A stretch of DNA of 23,148 nt. Origin: a virus. The stretch lies in IMG/VR virus record IMGVR_UViG_3300031565_007827, positions 1-23,148 of that record; one strand, 5' to 3'. Positions 6,219 to 13,344 of the stretch are shown in pieces. The translations under genes were made by a program, and so were the position numbers. Position 1 is the stretch's first letter. The number at the start of each line of letters is the position of its first letter. Under the pieces are notes generated by a model. That model ran no database searches and was not told the DNA's origin. It was given only the letters and a program-made list of their open reading frames with translations.

Positions 6219-6404
6219 ATGGACTATAACAGATTTATTTTTTCTCTGCTTTGCGATGAGTGGCTGCAACGTGTAAGCGGAAAATTCCGGTCAATCCGGG
6301 GAAAATTAACCGCAGCCAAATTGGCAAAACGGAACCGCACAGTTGTAGGCTGTGTATGGGGCGCCAGCCACATAAGTCCCTTTAAGCTAAAAAAAAGCGA
6401 ATAA
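6219..6404 (+). CDS. Possible small basic protein, 61 aa
   Basis: An open frame of 61 codons gives a strongly basic protein (central part RSIRGKLTAAKLAKRNRT) without a recognised domain. The ribosome site is poor: AGGG lies about 11 bases before the ATG. Competing open frames exist on the other strand. The same DNA contains several perfect inverted repeats (GTGGCTG 6260-6266 with CAGCCAC 6365-6371; GGCTGC 6262-6267 with GCAGCC 6312-6317; CACAG 6338-6342 with CTGTG 6350-6354), so it could be a structured RNA instead. I keep it as a low-confidence gene. Confidence 0.35.
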   Translation: MDYNRFIFSLLCDEWLQRVSGKFRSIRGKLTAAKLAKRNRTVVGCVWGASHISPFKLKKSE

Positions 6405-6417
6405 AAATAATTAAGGG

Positions 6418-6446
6418 GGAGCGGTAAGTGCAAGCACGGCCGCTCC
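6418..6446 (+). repeat. Stem-loop just before recT
   Basis: The perfect seven-base arms GGAGCGG (6418-6424) and CCGCTCC (6440-6446) enclose a second small stem, GTG/CAC, with loop CAAG. No T run follows, so it is not a terminator. It sits 30 bases before the start codon at 6476 and could affect mRNA stability or translation of recT. Confidence 0.5.
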
Positions 6447-6475
6447 TGTCCAACAAACATTAAAAAGGAAACTAA

Positions 6476-7717
6476 ATGAGGAAAGAGCATATTATTGAAA
6501 AGTCTATTGCTTTTCCACAGGCGTTTAAAATTTTACCCATTGTTAACGGAAGGCCTGAAGAAAGAGGGACTTGGGCAGCATATCCGAACGATGAGTCTAC
6601 TATTTTTTGGGTGGATACTTCCCACACTGAAGCTCAAAAATTTTACTTTGAACAATTAAAAAACGAGGAGATGTACAAAATGTCAAAAGAATTAACCGTT
6701 ACTGAAGATCGGACGATCAAAAGCATGATCGCAGAAAACATGAAAGCGATAAAAAGCATTCTTCCGAAGCACATCACACCGGAAAGATTTGCTCGGATTG
6801 CTTACACGGCAATCGTTTCAAATCCTATTCTCGCAAGATGTTCACAATTATCTCTCATCAACGCGATTATAGAGTCGTCGATACTTGGTCTTGAAATAGG
6901 GGGATCAATGCATGAGGCATCACTAATACCTTTTAAAAATAATAAGACTAATCCGGCGACCTATGACGCCACACTTGTTGTCGAGTATCCAGGACTTATT
7001 AAGCTGGCAAAAAACACAGGAGATGTAAGGAATATATCGGCACATCCTGTCTTTGCTAATGACCAATTCAGATACAATTACGGTATCAACCAAGACCTTG
7101 TTCATATCCCTACAACTGGCATAAAAGGGGATCTCATAAACGCTTATTGCATTATTTGGTATATAAACGGTGGAATTGATTTCGAAGTTGTCGGGCCTCA
7201 TGAAGCCGAAGCTGCAAAAAATAAATCGGCGACTAAATTCAAAAAAGATTCTCCCTGGAATCAAGAAGAAAATATTCCAGCAATGTGGGTTAAAACAGCA
7301 ATTCGCAGAATTATGAAACGAGTTCCAAAAGCGGCAGAGCAGCGATTTATCCAAGTTGACGGCATGTCTGGTTCTGATATGGGTCACCTGAAAGATAATG
7401 CTGGGATAGTAAATATCACAGTAGATGATTTGCACAGTATTTCAATCGATGGTGAAAAAAAGACACCGCAATCTGAAAAAAAACAGACTGGTAAATCAAA
7501 AGCAAATCAAGATGATTCTGCAGATCCATCAGTAGAAGCATCTGAATTGCAAAAAGAAGTCAGACAAGCAATCTATCTCGCCGCGCAATTCCCAGAAATA
7601 TTTGCGGAAGCACTCAATTTTTTTGGGATTGAAAAATTACCGGTTGAAAAATTTGATACTGTAACAGCTGTTAAAGTTTGTCAAAAAATCAGTGAACTTG
7701 TTGACTCTCAAAACTAA
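6476..7717 (+). CDS. RecT-family single-strand annealing protein
   Basis: RecT proteins bind single-stranded DNA and anneal complementary strands in phage recombination and replication. The core lies in about residues 80-310: LPKHITPERFARIAYTAI, then NPILARCSQLSLINAIIESS, the LGLEIGG segment, YPGLIKLAK, and AMWVKTAIRRIMKRVPK near its end, all typical of RecT. The C-terminal 100 residues are charged and variable. The 413-residue ORF carries about 68 extra residues at its N terminus. The long start at 6476 has a good site (AAGGAAA), but ATG 6680 also has GGAG nine bases upstream and would give a normal-sized RecT of 345 residues. No RecE, lambda Exo or YqaJ exonuclease is adjacent; the next genes encode a split ATPase. 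Confidence 0.9.
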   Translation: MRKEHIIEKSIAFPQAFKILPIVNGRPEERGTWAAYPNDESTIFWVDTSHTEAQKFYFEQLKNEEMYKMSKELTVTEDRTIKSMIAENMKAIKSILPKHITPERFARIAYTAIVSNPILARCSQLSLINAIIESSILGLEIGGSMHEASLIPFKNNKTNPATYDATLVVEYPGLIKLAKNTGDVRNISAHPVFANDQFRYNYGINQDLVHIPTTGIKGDLINAYCIIWYINGGIDFEVVGPHEAEAAKNKSATKFKKDSPWNQEENIPAMWVKTAIRRIMKRVPKAAEQRFIQVDGMSGSDMGHLKDNAGIVNITVDDLHSISIDGEKKTPQSEKKQTGKSKANQDDSADPSVEASELQKEVRQAIYLAAQFPEIFAEALNFFGIEKLPVEKFDTVTAVKVCQKISELVDSQN

Positions 7718-7726
7718 AGGTAAATC

Positions 7727-8809
7727 ATGATTACACACATTCGTACAAAAGGATTCAAGGGCTTAGATATTGATGAAGATATCCCGGATAAAGTCATTTA
7801 TAACGGTAAAAACCGGTCTGGTAAATCAACCAGGTCTGAAGCCATAGCATTTGCCATCCTTGGACATGTCCCGTTTTCACTGACCGGAAAGCTTCCAAGT
7901 GACATTCTAGATAGTTTCGGAACGGATTCTATCTCATCAGCAGTTACAATAAAAGGGGTAGAATTCGGGCGTAAAATTTGGCGAAATGATGCCGGAAAAG
8001 TTTCAACCTCTTTGCAGATCGATAAAAAAAGAGCAAGCGCAGATATATTTTCAATGGCTCTCGGAAGGGTTGGAGCTCCAAAAATTGTCGACGTCTCACA
8101 ATTCATGGCTCAGTCGGATGCTAAAAAAGTTGATACACTTTTTGACCTTTTCCCCAATCCTGAATTGTCAGAAATTGATCAAGAAATATCTAATGCAAAA
8201 GAGGACGTCAGCAGGATTGAAAAGCAAAAGGATGGAGCTGAATCGACAATTACCAGACTAACTAATTCAAAGAACGCTATCGAAAAACCCGCCGGAACAA
8301 TTGCAGAGATCCAGGCTTCGATTCTTGAATATGATAATAAGATTGCTTATGTGCGGGAGCAGATCAAGCAGGATGAAATCAAGGAAGCTGAGCGCAAAGC
8401 TATAATCGAAGGAGAAAGGCAGGAACGGGAAAGGGCTGAGAAAGAAGCGGCTGACATGCGCGTCATCGCAGAAACTAAAATTAATGTAATTGAAGAGAGT
8501 TTCCTTCCCGACGATGAAATCACTCTCAAAACAGATGAAGACTGGACGCGGCACAATATTGATAATATGCCTGATAGTCCTGAGATGGCTAAGAATGACC
8601 GGATAATTTCAGGGCTTGAACAGCAAATTTCAAAATTAGATCCGCCGTGTATCGAATTTGAAAATTTTGATCAAAAAAAATCGGATTACGCGATAGTGTC
8701 TGATTCGATCCTGACAATCATTGAAGCTTTGACCGGTGCTGGTTGTGAAGCATGCGCGGCTCTTGTCGTTGCCAAAATGGAACTTAAAAAATTCAAGGGG
8801 ATATCATGA
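7727..8809 (+). CDS. SbcC/Rad50-like ATPase, N-terminal half with Walker A
   Basis: The 360-residue protein begins like SbcC/Rad50/SMC ATPases: a strand-rich start (ITHIRTKGFKGL), then a Walker A motif GKNRSGKST at residues 27-35. From about residue 150 to 250 it is coiled coil (IDQEISNAKEDVSRIEKQKD and later ERERAEKEAADMR). Near the C terminus is a CxxC (GCEAC, cysteines 340 and 343) in the place expected for a Rad50 zinc hook. There is no ABC signature and no Walker B; both are in the next gene, which overlaps by ATGA. The two products should assemble into one ATPase head with the coils meeting at the hook. The position after recT suggests a role in end processing or recombination. AAAGGT lies six bases before the ATG. 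Confidence 0.8.
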   Translation: MITHIRTKGFKGLDIDEDIPDKVIYNGKNRSGKSTRSEAIAFAILGHVPFSLTGKLPSDILDSFGTDSISSAVTIKGVEFGRKIWRNDAGKVSTSLQIDKKRASADIFSMALGRVGAPKIVDVSQFMAQSDAKKVDTLFDLFPNPELSEIDQEISNAKEDVSRIEKQKDGAESTITRLTNSKNAIEKPAGTIAEIQASILEYDNKIAYVREQIKQDEIKEAERKAIIEGERQERERAEKEAADMRVIAETKINVIEESFLPDDEITLKTDEDWTRHNIDNMPDSPEMAKNDRIISGLEQQISKLDPPCIEFENFDQKKSDYAIVSDSILTIIEALTGAGCEACAALVVAKMELKKFKGIS

Positions 8810-9372
8810 GCGATATTGAGACAATGAACAATATTATTACCGGTCTGACGCAAAAAAAGAAAAACCTGCAAGCCGATGTAGAGGTTTTACTGAAGCTATC
8901 CGGAATTAATGAAGAGATTGAAAAGGCGATTCAGGACCGTGACGGATATAATTCTGTTCTGATTGAAGCCAAAAAACGCCGGGATGATGCTAAGAAAAAG
9001 AAAGCCGGATCAGTCAGTAAAACCATGTCGGCAATTGCTGAAAAGATGAATTCAGTACTTCCCCATGGGAAAGCTGTTTTTTCCTACGATGAAGACGACG
9101 ACGGAAAAAGAACTATGTTGATCGGCTGGGAAAACGAAGGAAAGACAACTCCGTACAAGGGGCTTTCAGGCGGTGAGGGAAAGATCTTTGATGCCGATTT
9201 GGCCCACGTTCTGGACGCAAATATTATCATCGTCGAGGCTGCGGAGCTTGATTCGGAAAACCTGGAAAAAACGCTTATTGAACTGGCAAATCTGGACAAG
9301 CAGGTGATTGTTAACACTTGTCACCCGATTAAATTTAAAATTCCTGAGCCGTTTGTGAAAATGGAGGTGTGA
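8806..9372 (+). CDS. SbcC/Rad50-like ATPase, C-terminal half with ABC signature
   Basis: The 188-residue protein supplies what the upstream protein lacks. Residues 1-66 are coiled coil (IEKAIQDRDGYNSVLIEAKK). Then come the ABC signature KGLSGGEGK at about 118-126, a Walker B-like strand ANIIIVEAAELD at about 138-149, and an H-loop-like VIVNTCH with histidine 173. In the Walker B the usual aspartate is valine (VE instead of DE), so hydrolysis may be weakened. AAGGGG precedes the ATG by six bases and the start overlaps the stop of the first half, so equal production by coupled translation is likely. The combined length of 548 residues is close to T4 gp46. No SbcD/gp47-type nuclease gene is seen nearby. 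Confidence 0.8.
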   Translation: MSDIETMNNIITGLTQKKKNLQADVEVLLKLSGINEEIEKAIQDRDGYNSVLIEAKKRRDDAKKKKAGSVSKTMSAIAEKMNSVLPHGKAVFSYDEDDDGKRTMLIGWENEGKTTPYKGLSGGEGKIFDADLAHVLDANIIIVEAAELDSENLEKTLIELANLDKQVIVNTCHPIKFKIPEPFVKMEV

Positions 9373-9374
9373 TT

Positions 9375-9779
9375 ATGAAAATTATTAAAATAAAAGCCGC
9401 TGATCCGATGCCGGAAGGTTGCAAGCAGCCGGAACCAGTTATGATTGAAGTTTCCGGTAATATAGCTGAATTGACATATAAACATAATGAAGCATGCCGT
9501 CTAAGTCTGAAAGAAGTGAAAAAAATATTTGACATGGAGGCAACAAAGCTTTTTTATGCACTTATTGAGTCTTTACCACAAGGGGTTATAGAGCCACTTA
9601 TCATAAAACTTTTGCAACACAAGGTATCACTGTACCACGGAGTTATCGGCCAAAGTTATACCACAAAGCCTGTTTTTGTTAAAAAAGCGGTTAAAAATCC
9701 ATGCCCGGAATGCGGCGGAGAATGGGATGCGACAAAAACTCATCCTTGCCCACATTGCGGAAACGAAATACCTTTTTAG
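9375..9779 (+). CDS. Hypothetical protein with C-terminal zinc ribbon
   Basis: The 134-residue protein ends in a clear zinc ribbon, CPEC at 110-113 and CPHC at 125-128, each followed by a Gly. The first 100 residues have no assignment; they include a strand-rich start and helices (SLKEVKKIFDMEATKLFYAL). I chose ATG 9375 because GGAGG lies seven bases before it; the GTG at 9369 has no room for one. It directly follows the split ATPase, so it may be an accessory factor in recombination, but that is inference from position. Confidence 0.65.
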   Translation: MKIIKIKAADPMPEGCKQPEPVMIEVSGNIAELTYKHNEACRLSLKEVKKIFDMEATKLFYALIESLPQGVIEPLIIKLLQHKVSLYHGVIGQSYTTKPVFVKKAVKNPCPECGGEWDATKTHPCPHCGNEIPF

Positions 9780-9788
9780 CGAGGAAAA

Positions 9789-9989
9789 ATGACCAGGTTA
9801 AGGCTTGTTGCTCAATCCAAATTAGATGGACGCGATACATGGAATGACGAATTCTGGTCATATAATCCAGCTGTTTTTCGTAAGGCTTTCGAAGAAGAAA
9901 AAAGGAAAGAATACTTAAATTTGCGTGCGGTCTTACGTATTATTGAGGAAAAAACTTTTAAACAAATACAACTAGAACAAGGAAAATAA
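9789..9989 (+). CDS. Small charged hypothetical protein, 66 aa
   Basis: I do not recognise this 66-residue protein. It is rich in charged residues, with a probable long helix in the second half (FEEEKRKEYLNLRAVLRIIE). GAGG lies six bases before the ATG. Its stop overlaps the helicase start (TAATG), so it is translated together with the helicase. Confidence 0.6.
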   Translation: MTRLRLVAQSKLDGRDTWNDEFWSYNPAVFRKAFEEEKRKEYLNLRAVLRIIEEKTFKQIQLEQGK

Positions 9990-11755
9990 TGCAACTAAGC
10001 CAGGAACAAAGCAAAGCTGTTCTAACCGAATCAAAACAAGCCCTATGCCTGGCCGGTGCCGGTTCAGGAAAAACGAGGGTGTTGATAAGCAGAATCAATC
10101 ATCTGCTCGAAAATTGTCACGCAAGCCCTTATGAAATTTTAGCGTGTACATTCACGCGCGCGGCTGGGACGGAAATGAAAGAGAGATTGGAAAAGCTTTC
10201 CGGTCCCAAAGCGCACAATGTCACAATCGGAACCCTTCACTCAATAGCACTAAAAATGATCCAGCGTTTTGGTGAAATGATCGGATTAAACCCTGGGAAA
10301 ATCACTATTTATTCAACCTGGGAAGAAAGCTTTTTATTAAAAAACGTCTGCCTGGAGCTTGGATATCACACCGGGAAGACTTTTAAAGGCGTGAAAAAAT
10401 CTGAGATAGACGATGCTTTCAATCTATTTTATACGAAAAAACAACGCAATGAACGCAATTATATTCCGAATGAAATTATGGATGCCTTTTTCGGTCGTTG
10501 CCGCGAAAATAACGCGCTGACTTATGGCATGATCATGACCAGTTTTCTGGATCTGATTCCAAGAATTGGCCACTTTCTAAAATTTAAACATGTGCTGGTA
10601 GACGAGGTTCAGGATTTAGATTCGGTACAATGGAGAATTGTCAAGTTGATTTGTTCGATCTGTGATGCCTCACTGTTTGCAGTCGGTGATCAACAGCAAT
10701 GCATTTACCAATGGCGTGGATCAGATCCAGGCTACTTGATCCGGAACCAGGATAAGTTCGATATTTACAAATTGCGTGATAATTACCGGTCCGATGGCTA
10801 TATTGTTGAAGCCGCAAATCGATTGATCAAGCGCAATGTCAACCGGCTTGATTTGAAAATGAATGCTATTTTGGAAAAGGTTAATAAAGTTAATATTTTC
10901 CAAAACTTTAATTCAGCTACAATTGCTTTTGAAATAGAAAAAACTTTGAAAGAATCCGACGGTACACTAGAAAAAAGCGGATCTATAGCCGTTCTAGCCC
11001 GCAATCATTATCTCTTGGAAAAGCTGTCAGCATTACTCACGGCATCCAAAATCGATCACGAATATCTTGGTAAGAAGACAAAATTCACACAGTCAGAACC
11101 ATTCCGCCGAGTTCACGCTCTTTTGAAATTGGCTGTCAATCCGTTCGATAATTTCTCGTTTCTGCTCGCGAAAGATTATCTTGATTTAACGCCGATAGAA
11201 TATATATCAATCAGGTTGCAGGCAGTCAATAAAAACAAGAGTCATTTCCAAGTCTGGCGCGATGATTATGCTTTTCTACTGCAACATTTAAACGAATTAA
11301 ACGAAGCGATTCGCGAGGAGTCTTTTGAAAAAGTTTTGGATTGGATGCTCGGAGTCACGTTTGAATTTGATTCTGTCCCTGTTTTTGATTTTATCAATGA
11401 ATATCTTGAATCAGCGCACGAACCGACAATCAGAGATTATCTTGACTGGCTGGCGCTCTATGATGTTCAAGACGAGATATCAGACGAGCCTAAAAAGCTA
11501 CAACTTATGACAATTCACGCATCGAAAGGGCTTGAATTTTCGGTGGTGATCATTGCCGGATTGAACGAAGGGATCCTGCCATCTCTGAGAGCCCTAAAAA
11601 GTCAGGACGAGCTTGAAAGTGAAAGGCGTCTGGCTTATGTCGCATTTACGCGGGCGTGTGATCACTTAGTTTTAACATCACGGCCTGTTGAAGTTGAAGG
11701 AAAGTCATCAACCCCAATTTCGCGATTTATCAACGAATCGTTAATTAATACATGA
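9989..11755 (+). CDS. UvrD/PcrA-type superfamily 1 DNA helicase
   Basis: An ATP-dependent 3'-5' DNA helicase of the UvrD/PcrA/Rep group. All core motifs are visible in 588 residues: Walker A AGAGSGKTR at 22-30, DEVQD (Walker B) at 205-209, motif III GDQQQCIYQWRG at 233-244, motif IV LRDNYRS at 262-268, motif V IHASKGLEF at 509-517, and motif VI ERRLAYVAFTRA at 545-556. It is about 130 residues shorter than UvrD (720), mainly in the accessory domains. It stands in a recombination and replication block and may unwind DNA for phage replication or recombination. AAGGA lies six bases before the ATG, which overlaps the preceding stop. Confidence 0.93.
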   Translation: MQLSQEQSKAVLTESKQALCLAGAGSGKTRVLISRINHLLENCHASPYEILACTFTRAAGTEMKERLEKLSGPKAHNVTIGTLHSIALKMIQRFGEMIGLNPGKITIYSTWEESFLLKNVCLELGYHTGKTFKGVKKSEIDDAFNLFYTKKQRNERNYIPNEIMDAFFGRCRENNALTYGMIMTSFLDLIPRIGHFLKFKHVLVDEVQDLDSVQWRIVKLICSICDASLFAVGDQQQCIYQWRGSDPGYLIRNQDKFDIYKLRDNYRSDGYIVEAANRLIKRNVNRLDLKMNAILEKVNKVNIFQNFNSATIAFEIEKTLKESDGTLEKSGSIAVLARNHYLLEKLSALLTASKIDHEYLGKKTKFTQSEPFRRVHALLKLAVNPFDNFSFLLAKDYLDLTPIEYISIRLQAVNKNKSHFQVWRDDYAFLLQHLNELNEAIREESFEKVLDWMLGVTFEFDSVPVFDFINEYLESAHEPTIRDYLDWLALYDVQDEISDEPKKLQLMTIHASKGLEFSVVIIAGLNEGILPSLRALKSQDELESERRLAYVAFTRACDHLVLTSRPVEVEGKSSTPISRFINESLINT

Positions 11756-11765
11756 GGATAAAAAT

Positions 11766-11999
11766 ATGAAATCAAGATCAATATGGGAAACTCGTTTTTA
11801 TGCATTATGTGAGATGATGAGAGCTAAAAAAGACATGCTTGAGCACAAGGTTTCTCGCCTTGCGCTTGAATGTGCCCTTACTTCACAGGATCGTGAAAAC
11901 TTAAAAAATAGGATTGAAATACTGGATCAAATGATTTCACAGTCTGAAGATATTGAAAAAAAGAGTGGTGATACTATCATTCTTTTTCGGGATTTTTGA
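11766..11999 (+). CDS. Small coiled-coil hypothetical protein, 77 aa
   Basis: An unrecognised 77-residue protein, mostly helical. A likely coiled coil runs from about residue 17 to 62 (MMRAKKDMLEHKVSRLALEC and LKNRIEILDQMISQSEDIEK). GAGGAT lies about eight bases before the ATG, ten bases after the helicase. No function is suggested beyond small-protein partner of the replication block. Confidence 0.6.
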   Translation: MKSRSIWETRFYALCEMMRAKKDMLEHKVSRLALECALTSQDRENLKNRIEILDQMISQSEDIEKKSGDTIILFRDF

Positions 12000-12001
12000 T
12001 C

Positions 12002-12247
12002 ATGAAAACAAACAAAAATTTTAATAATACACCAAAAAAAAAGGGAATTAAACAACGTTTTTGTCCTGACCGGAAGTATGTAAAAGAGAAAATGGATGAG
12101 TTTTTAAAAAATGGTGGTAAAATAAGCAAGATTAAAAACTCATTTGATTTGACAAAACCGTCGGATCAAAGATTGGTGGATGAATACTTGTGCGATTCTG
12201 GAAGATTAACGCCTATCACTAATCTGTTTAACTATTTTCAAAATTAG
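12002..12247 (+). CDS. Small basic hypothetical protein, 81 aa
   Basis: An unrecognised 81-residue protein with a very basic N-terminal half (KTNKNFNNTPKKKGIKQRF). The C-terminal half looks helical (SDQRLVDEYLCDSGRL). I start it at ATG 12002, two bases after the previous stop; a TTG at 11996 would overlap that gene and is less likely. The ribosome site is weak, so translation may depend on coupling to the upstream gene. Confidence 0.5.
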   Translation: MKTNKNFNNTPKKKGIKQRFCPDRKYVKEKMDEFLKNGGKISKIKNSFDLTKPSDQRLVDEYLCDSGRLTPITNLFNYFQN

Positions 12248-12260
12248 AGGAGAAACTATC

Positions 12261-12464
12261 ATGCTGGAAAAAATTTATATTATAGTAGAAAAAGATTTTA
12301 CTGGACACCGTGTTGTCCAATCGTATGAACAAGTTATTTCGTCGGTAAGCGATGGCGACTTGGTTTATGAAGTAAGAGAAGCGTTTAAAGTGGTGAAACA
12401 GGAAGTAAAACTGCAAGAAATTTCTCAAAAAGATTTGAATTTAGAAGATCATAATTATAAATAA
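12261..12464 (+). CDS. Small hypothetical protein, 67 aa
   Basis: An unrecognised 67-residue protein. It begins with a hydrophobic strand (MLEKIYIIVEKDF) and ends acidic. No cysteine cluster or membrane segment is present. AGGAG lies eight bases before the ATG, a strong site. It is followed by the structured stretch at 12471-12547. Confidence 0.6.
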   Translation: MLEKIYIIVEKDFTGHRVVQSYEQVISSVSDGDLVYEVREAFKVVKQEVKLQEISQKDLNLEDHNYK

Positions 12465-12470
12465 CTAAAC

Positions 12471-12547
12471 GGCTCTCCATAGTTTAAGTGATGGCCACAC
12501 TTGAAAACACCGTATACGGCAATCCTGGTAAATCCGGGTGGAGAGCT
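12471..12547 (+). other. Cloverleaf-like structured RNA element (candidate)
   Basis: A 77-base stretch folds on paper into a closed multibranch structure. The outer stem of nine pairs joins 12471-12479 to 12539-12547 (core GCTCTCCA with TGGAGAGC). Inside are an eight-pair hairpin (12483-12490 with 12498-12505, loop ATGGCCA), a short CCG-TATA-CGG hairpin (12510-12519) and a five-pair hairpin CCTGG-TAAAT-CCGGG (12524-12538). It is tRNA-sized, but lacks the TTC of a T loop, a D-loop GG pair and a 3' CCA, so I do not call it a tRNA. It overlaps the earliest possible start of the next gene. Confidence 0.4.
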
Positions 12548-12854
12548 ATCGACAACTAACAAGGTAGTTGAAGCTATGACTATGTCTATTTTAGATGATC
12601 AATGCGATATTTGCGGGCATCAATTGTCAGCGAAAAAGCCGTTTTCTGAACTGTGTGATGGCGATGACATTTTTTGCACTCATTGTCCTGCTGCCGGATA
12701 CATGGCAGTTGACGAAGACGGTTCACATAATTGTTATGTCGAAGTAGTGCTGAAAAGTGATAACGTTTCAAATGTTATACGTTTTCGGAAAAAACCTTTT
12801 GACATTATCGGATTTGCAAAAAAGATGCTGGGATATTTTGATAAAGACAATTAA
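12501..12854 (+). CDS. Hypothetical zinc-binding protein, up to 117 aa
   Basis: An unrecognised protein with two CxxC pairs, CDIC and CTHC, about 25 residues apart, likely forming one zinc site, plus a further cysteine in SHNCYVEVV. The C-terminal 30 residues are basic and aromatic. The start is uncertain. The TTG at 12501 gives 117 residues but has no ribosome site. The ATG at 12576 has AAGG 11 bases upstream and gives 92 residues that keep both CxxC pairs. If the later start is right, the structured stretch before it is untranslated leader. Confidence 0.55.
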   Translation: MKTPYTAILVNPGGELSTTNKVVEAMTMSILDDQCDICGHQLSAKKPFSELCDGDDIFCTHCPAAGYMAVDEDGSHNCYVEVVLKSDNVSNVIRFRKKPFDIIGFAKKMLGYFDKDN

Positions 12855-12873
12855 AATCGGAGGATTTGAGACT

Positions 12874-13080
12874 ATGAGAGAGAAAGAACAGCTCAACTCG
12901 AAGCTGAAGCGAACCCTTGACCGCATATCTAAAGAGATTGGGAAAGGCATACTTGCAATGTCAGACGATGAGATTTTTGAAGAGTTCAAACTTCTTGGCC
13001 TCAATTTAAAAAAAGAGGCTGAGAAGTTGAGAAGCGCCATTCGTGAGAACATCAAAAAATTAAAATCGGAAAACAGTTGA
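12874..13080 (+). CDS. Small charged helical protein, 68 aa
   Basis: An unrecognised 68-residue protein, almost entirely helical and rich in Lys and Glu (REKEQLNSKLKRTLDRISKE, then KKEAEKLRSAIRENIKKL). GGAGGA lies nine bases before the ATG, which decides this start over the longer frame that opens at 12757 inside the gene upstream. Its stop codon lies within the -35 box of the promoter for the next gene. Confidence 0.65.
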   Translation: MREKEQLNSKLKRTLDRISKEIGKGILAMSDDEIFEEFKLLGLNLKKEAEKLRSAIRENIKKLKSENS

Positions 13081-13105
13081 CAGGTGTTTTTTTGCTCTAT
13101 AACTT
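13077..13105 (+). promoter_or_regulatory. Promoter before the XRE-type regulator
   Basis: A perfect -35 box TTGACA (13077-13082) is followed by TATAAC at 13098-13103 (15-base spacer) or TAACTT at 13100-13105 (17-base spacer). The gene at 13149 starts about 40 bases later. It would drive the regulator and the replication genes beyond it. Confidence 0.55.
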
Positions 13106-13148
13106 GTAGAAAAAGCAGTAATACACCAAATAAACGTAAGGTAGAAAT

Positions 13149-13343
13149 ATGATAAATAGAGAGACAGCAGGGAAAGAACTGCTTGAATTAAGATTAAAGC
13201 ATAAATTGACTCAGATACAATTGGCTGAAAAAACTAATATTAGCGTTAAAACGATATCAGCAATAGAATCAGGTGGAAACAAACCACAATCAATGACTCT
13301 TTATAAACTTAACAGGTTTTTTCTAACATATAAATTGGTGTAA
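13149..13343 (+). CDS. XRE/Cro-CI-type HTH regulator
   Basis: A 64-residue single-domain DNA-binding protein. The helix-turn-helix is the classic XRE type: LTQIQLAEKTNISVKTISAI at about residues 20-39, followed by ESGGNKPQSMTLYKLNRFF, which completes the five-helix bundle. The size suits a Cro-like repressor with no dimerisation or cleavage domain. It has its own promoter, and AAGG lies nine bases before the ATG. It stands directly before the replication initiator-like gene, so it may control that operon. Confidence 0.85.
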   Translation: MINRETAGKELLELRLKHKLTQIQLAEKTNISVKTISAIESGGNKPQSMTLYKLNRFFLTYKLV

Positions 13344-13344
13344 T

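Noticed and set aside
6923-7435. 170-codon open frame antisense to recT
   Set aside because: The plus-strand RecT motifs are clear across this stretch; the antisense frame has no domain and is a shadow of codon use.
8783-8808. Programmed -1 frameshift fusing the two ATPase halves
   Set aside because: The halves are in the -1 relation and a run of six A lies just before, but it is not a standard X-XXY-YYZ site. AAGGGG before ATG 8806 supports ordinary coupled re-initiation.
12471-12547. tRNA gene
   Set aside because: The size and cloverleaf-like pairing invite it, but the T-loop TTC, D-loop GG, a normal 7-bp acceptor and anticodon arm spacing are missing.
12491-12559. 22-codon ORF starting at ATG 12491
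   Set aside because: It has no good ribosome site and overlaps both the structured stretch and the zinc-protein frame; nothing supports translation.
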